A stretch of DNA of 8,478 nucleotides, from assembly GCA_003565055.1 (NCBI GenBank), contig PXDM01000481.1:1-8478 (forward strand), written 5' to 3'. This document shows positions 5,441 through 8,478 of the stretch, one piece after another. The notes beneath the pieces are model-generated. The model worked only from the letters and a program-made list of their open reading frames with translations, ran no database searches and had not been told where the DNA came from. Numbering within the stretch: position 1 is the stretch's first letter; the number at the start of each line of letters is the position of its first letter. The translations under genes were made by a program, and so were the position numbers. The DNA comes from Paracoccaceae bacterium (lineage in GTDB: Bacteria > Pseudomonadota > Alphaproteobacteria > Rhodobacterales > Rhodobacteraceae).

Positions 5441-7558
5441 TCACAGCCCGAAGCTGCTGAAGGGCAGGTAGCGCACGGGCATGCCCGGTGTGATCTGCAG
5501 CGCGTCGTCGGGAAGCTCCACGAGCCCTTCCGCCCAGCTCAGCCCGCTGATCCGTCCAGAGCCCTCGGAGGCGAAGACCTCGACCGCGCCGCCCGCGTTC
5601 AGTCGAGCGCGCAGATATTCGCGGCGTCCGGCTTTCTTCGATTTGGTGAAAGACGCGGGCAGCTCGACGCCTGCCGGGCTGCGCCAGCCGCTCCCGGCCA
5701 TTTGCGACAGTGCCGGATAGCCGAAGATCAGCGTGCAAACGAAGGCCGCGACCGGGTTGCCCGGCAGGCCGAGGACCGGCACGCCGCGCCACAGCGCCAG
5801 CGCCAGTGGCCGCCCCGGTTTGAGCGCGATCCGCCAGCTGCTCAGGCTGCCCTCGGCGCGCAAGAGACGCGAGACATGATCCTCGTCGCCCGCCGAGGCA
5901 CCGCCCGACGTGAAGATCACATCGCAGCACTCCGCGCCCTGATCCAGCCGCGCACGGATCAAGCCTGCGTCATCCGGGGCATGTCCCAGATCGACGGGCG
6001 CATGGCCCCAGCGGCGCAGGACTTCCAGCAGCATCGGGCGATTCGCGTCATGGATCTGATGCGCAGCGGCGGGCTGTGACGGATCGCTCAGCAGCTCATC
6101 GCCGGTCGAGAGCACGCCCACGCGCAACCGGTGATAGACGGCCACCTGTCCGACCCCGAGCGCCGAGGCCAGCGCCAGATCGGGCGGCGTGAGCACCCGC
6201 CCGCGCGGCAGGAACACGGCCCCCGCTGCGACATCCTCGCCCGCGCGACGGGTATTCATGCGCGGTTTCACCGGCCCGTCAAAAACGACCCGCGCGCCAT
6301 CGGTCGCGCAATCTTCCTCCAGCACGACCGTATCGACGCCTTCGGGCAGAATCGCGCCGGTCAGGATGCGGATCGCATGGCCTTGGGGCAGGAGGGCGTC
6401 ATGGGGCTGGCCCGCCGCCGCACGGCCTGCAACCAGCGGCAGCGTATAGGGGCCGTCGCCCGAAAGGCCCGCATGGGCAAAGCCATAGCCATCCACGGCG
6501 GAATTCGGCGCGGGCGGGTTGCTGCGCCGGGCGGCGAGGTCTTCGGCCAGCACTCGCCCGCCTGCCTCGCGCGTGGCGATCTGCTCGGTGGCGGTCAGGC
6601 GGGACAGCGTGTCGCGCAGCCGGGTGAGCGCGGTCTCCACCGGGATCCAGTCCACGCCCTGGGGCATGGCGAAACAGTCATTGCGCAGCCGGGGCGGGGT
6701 CAGTGCGGGCGCATCAAGCGCTTGCAAAAGCGCCTCGGCATAGCCCGCGCCGAGGATCCAGCCTTCCTCTTGCAGCACATCGCGCGGCGCGGGCGGCTCC
6801 ATCAGCGCCGCGAGATCGGCGCGCGCGAAGGCGCGGGCCAGCAGATCGACCTGAGCGGCATCCTTGCAGGCATAGCCCTCGGCCAGTTTCACCGCGCGGT
6901 CGATCAGTGTCAGATAGGTCTCGGCCAGCACGACGGGCGCATCCGTGTCCTGCATGGGCCAGACCGCCAGATCGGCCCCGAACTCGGCGCGCAGCCGCGC
7001 GAGATGGGCCTGCCCGAGCAGGCTTTGCGAGCCGACCGAGCCTGTCGTGTAGAGCTTCCACATCGGATGCGCGCCTGCGCAAAGCGTCTCGGTCTGGCGC
7101 AGCTCCGCCAGCCCATGCCCCTCGCGCGCGCGGCCCTTGGCAGGCAGATCAGGCAGATCGAGCGCATCGGGCCGGCCCCAGAACGGCCCCAGGCCGGGGA
7201 AATGGCGGTTGATCTCGGCAGCGACGGCAAAGCGATTGTTGCGGTTTTTCGCGTCATCCTCGATCCGGGCCGCGAGCCAGTCCCAGACCGCCAGTGCCTC
7301 GGCCCGCCCGGTCAGGCGCTGGGCGAACCCTGCGGGGAAGCCAAAGCCGATATCGAAGCTGATCAGCAGGCGCTGGCCTGCCCCCAGCGTCGCGCGGATC
7401 GCCGCGCGCAGCTGCGCCATTGCTTCCGTGCGCGTGGCGACGTTGACCGGCGGGCCCGCCTGAGCGCCCGCGCTGCCGATCCAGATCGAATCCGCGCCGC
7501 GTTTGGGCGTGGAATTGGCCGACCAGTCGACGACCAGCACCCGGTCGAACCGCGTCAT
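5441..7558 (-). CDS. moeA: MoeA molybdopterin molybdotransferase with N-terminal DUF429-like domain
   Basis: A 705-residue two-part protein; stand-alone MoeA is about 400. Residues from about 305 are MoeA, which inserts molybdate into adenylated molybdopterin: NSAVDGYGF (352-360), ILTGAILPEGVDTVVLEED (398-416), RRAGEDVAAGAVFLPRG (437-453), VGVLSTGDELL (480-490), FTSGGASAGDEDH (549-561), LKPGRP (579-584) and GLPGNPVAAF (597-606). Residues 1 to about 290 form an added domain with VLVVDWSA (7-14), ISFDIGFGFPAGFA (66-79), GPFWGRP (124-130), GSVGSQSLLG (173-182), AVWP (198-201) and KDAAQVDLLARAFA (232-245). I recall similar Rhodobacteraceae proteins labelled molybdopterin-guanine dinucleotide synthesis. 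The acidic and Trp pattern resembles the RNase H-like DUF429 family; its role is unknown. The frame is open throughout, with no stop between the domains. ATG 7558 overlaps the mobB stop by four bases (ATGA). Its product should be the substrate of MobA, encoded two genes upstream. Confidence 0.93.
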   Translation of the reverse strand: MTRFDRVLVVDWSANSTPKRGADSIWIGSAGAQAGPPVNVATRTEAMAQLRAAIRATLGAGQRLLISFDIGFGFPAGFAQRLTGRAEALAVWDWLAARIEDDAKNRNNRFAVAAEINRHFPGLGPFWGRPDALDLPDLPAKGRAREGHGLAELRQTETLCAGAHPMWKLYTTGSVGSQSLLGQAHLARLRAEFGADLAVWPMQDTDAPVVLAETYLTLIDRAVKLAEGYACKDAAQVDLLARAFARADLAALMEPPAPRDVLQEEGWILGAGYAEALLQALDAPALTPPRLRNDCFAMPQGVDWIPVETALTRLRDTLSRLTATEQIATREAGGRVLAEDLAARRSNPPAPNSAVDGYGFAHAGLSGDGPYTLPLVAGRAAAGQPHDALLPQGHAIRILTGAILPEGVDTVVLEEDCATDGARVVFDGPVKPRMNTRRAGEDVAAGAVFLPRGRVLTPPDLALASALGVGQVAVYHRLRVGVLSTGDELLSDPSQPAAAHQIHDANRPMLLEVLRRWGHAPVDLGHAPDDAGLIRARLDQGAECCDVIFTSGGASAGDEDHVSRLLRAEGSLSSWRIALKPGRPLALALWRGVPVLGLPGNPVAAFVCTLIFGYPALSQMAGSGWRSPAGVELPASFTKSKKAGRREYLRARLNAGGAVEVFASEGSGRISGLSWAEGLVELPDDALQITPGMPVRYLPFSSFGL

Positions 7559-8055
7559 GCCGAAAGCCCCAGATCGCGCAGGATGAAATCAGCGATGGCC
7601 TTGGTGTCGTCGAGCGCCAGAACCGGCACCGCAAGCCCGTCCAGCGCGCTGTCCGAGGCGACCGCGCGAATGGTGGCATTATCGCGCGCCAGCAGGGGGC
7701 GCGTGGTCTCGGCGCGATGTGCCTCGACCTTGGGATGTCCGGCGCGTTTATAGCCTTCGATCAGCACCAGATCGACGGGGCTCAGCCGCGCCAGCAACTC
7801 GGCGAGCGGCGGCTCGGGCGCGTCGCGCAGCTCATGCATCAGCGCCCAGCGATGGGGCGAAGACAGCATCACCTCGCGCGCGCCCGCGACCCGGTGGCGA
7901 TGGGAATCGCGGCCCGGATGGTCGGTTTCGGTGTCATGATGCGCGTGTTTGACCGTCGAGACACTCAGGCCCCGCGCGACCATCTCGGCGACGAGCCGCT
8001 CCATCAGCGTGGTCTTGCCGGAATTCTTCCAGCCGGTGACGCCGTAGACCTTCAT
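7555..8055 (-). CDS. mobB: Molybdopterin-guanine dinucleotide biosynthesis adapter MobB
   Basis: MobB is a P-loop GTP-binding protein that assists MobA in making the guanine dinucleotide form of the molybdenum cofactor; it is usually not essential. The 166-residue length is normal. The Walker A loop is GWKNSGKTTLMERL (residues 8-21). VKHAHHDTETDHPGRDSHRH (35-54) is the characteristic histidine-rich family segment, followed by AGAREVMLSSPHRWAL, and the Walker B-like VDLVLIEGYKRAGHPKVE (94-111) is also diagnostic. Its ATG overlaps the mobA stop, and its own stop overlaps the moeA start, each by four bases (ATGA). No strong ribosome site precedes the ATG, so translation is probably coupled across all three genes. 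Confidence 0.96.
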   Translation of the reverse strand: MKVYGVTGWKNSGKTTLMERLVAEMVARGLSVSTVKHAHHDTETDHPGRDSHRHRVAGAREVMLSSPHRWALMHELRDAPEPPLAELLARLSPVDLVLIEGYKRAGHPKVEAHRAETTRPLLARDNATIRAVASDSALDGLAVPVLALDDTKAIADFILRDLGLSA

Positions 8056-8478
8056 GCCTGCGCCGCCAGTGTCTCGGCCAGCGTGATGTCTTCGGGCGTG
8101 TTGATGTTGAAGAACGGATCAAAGGGCACAGTGTCGAATTCCGCCACCCCCGCGCCGTGCTGGTCAGTCCAGCGCACGACTTTGCGCAACCCGCCTTGCA
8201 AGGCGGCGCGCAGGTCATCGCGCAGGCGGACAGGCCAGCGCCCGAAGGTCGGATGCCGCCAGAGCTTGTCGCCTTCGCGCGTCGCAGCCAGCGCGAGCCC
8301 CGAGGGCGCAGCAACGTCCTGCAGGCGCGCGACGAGATCGCGCGGGAAAAACGGTGTGTCTGCGGCGACGGAGACCACGGCCTCGGCCCCTTGCGCTGCG
8401 GCCCAGTCGAGCCCGGCCAGCACGCCCGCCAGCGGGCCGGGCCAGTCGGGCAGGCTGTCGGCCACAACAGGCAAGCCG
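8052..8478 (-). CDS. mobA: Molybdenum cofactor guanylyltransferase MobA (N-terminus beyond window)
   Basis: MobA transfers GMP from GTP to the molybdenum cofactor, giving the bis-guanine dinucleotide form used by DMSO reductase-family enzymes. The visible 141 residues are the C-terminal part of a protein normally about 190-200 long. The N-terminal nucleotide-binding LAGG...RMGG...DK motif lies beyond the right edge. Diagnostic sequences are DSLPDWPGPLAGVLAGLDWA, the metal-binding AADTPFFP, LWRHPTFGRWPV, and the C-terminal FDPFFNINTPEDITLAE. The frame is open to the window edge; the first leucine codon (TTG 8474) aligns with the interior of the family, so it is not the start. The stop overlaps the mobB ATG by four bases. 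Confidence 0.95.
   Translation of the reverse strand, partial: GLPVVADSLPDWPGPLAGVLAGLDWAAAQGAEAVVSVAADTPFFPRDLVARLQDVAAPSGLALAATREGDKLWRHPTFGRWPVRLRDDLRAALQGGLRKVVRWTDQHGAGVAEFDTVPFDPFFNINTPEDITLAETLAAQA

Noticed and set aside
4123..5460. 445-codon plus-strand ORF covering the end of rlmH and the LysR gene
   Set aside because: It overlaps two well-identified genes and a terminator. Its sequence is antisense-like.
6131..7753. 540-codon plus-strand ORF opposite moeA and mobB
   Set aside because: It crosses the moeA/mobB boundary on the opposite strand and is rich in Arg, Gln and Gly without a domain. It is a shadow frame.

Overview
The window looks like chromosomal DNA of an alphaproteobacterium of the Rhodobacteraceae (Roseobacter/Paracoccus type). 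This rests on gene families and arrangement: a leuC-leuD pair next to a poorly known membrane protein, an rsfS-rlmH pair, and a mobA-mobB-moeA cluster in which MoeA carries an extra N-terminal domain. Most of the window is GC-rich and packed with antisense shadow ORFs. No rRNA, tRNA, CRISPR array, insertion sequence or phage gene was seen.

Layout, left to right. (1) 1-797, minus strand: a multi-pass membrane protein of unknown function, cut by the left edge. (2) 950-980: an intrinsic terminator on the minus strand closing the leucine genes. (3) 1007-3086, minus strand: leuD and leuC, the two subunits of isopropylmalate isomerase, with a strong intercistronic hairpin between them. (4) 3087-3405: a divergent regulatory region with a candidate leuC promoter, a possible short leader ORF, and a candidate promoter for the plus-strand genes. 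(5) 3316-4283, plus strand: rsfS and rlmH, two ribosome-associated genes overlapping by one base. (6) 4301-4330: a terminator serving the minus-strand LysR gene. (7) 4378-5283, minus strand: a LysR-family regulator, preceded by a possible 26-codon ORF that overlaps its start and by repeated AATACG elements. (8) 5441-8478, minus strand: mobA (cut by the right edge), mobB and a long moeA fusion, joined by ATGA overlaps.

The genes serve three separate tasks. leuC/leuD carry out the second step of leucine synthesis. rsfS/rlmH act on the large ribosomal subunit. mobA/mobB/moeA act late in molybdenum cofactor synthesis: MoeA inserts molybdate, and MobA (helped by MobB) attaches GMP. The LysR gene may be read from the mob-moe transcript or from its own promoter; its targets are unknown.

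I see no complete undescribed system. The most unusual items are the roughly 300-residue N-terminal domain fused to MoeA, the sharp fall in GC at the leuC/leuD junction, the two possible micro-ORFs upstream of leuC and lysR, the unsettled rsfS start, and the uncharacterised membrane protein.
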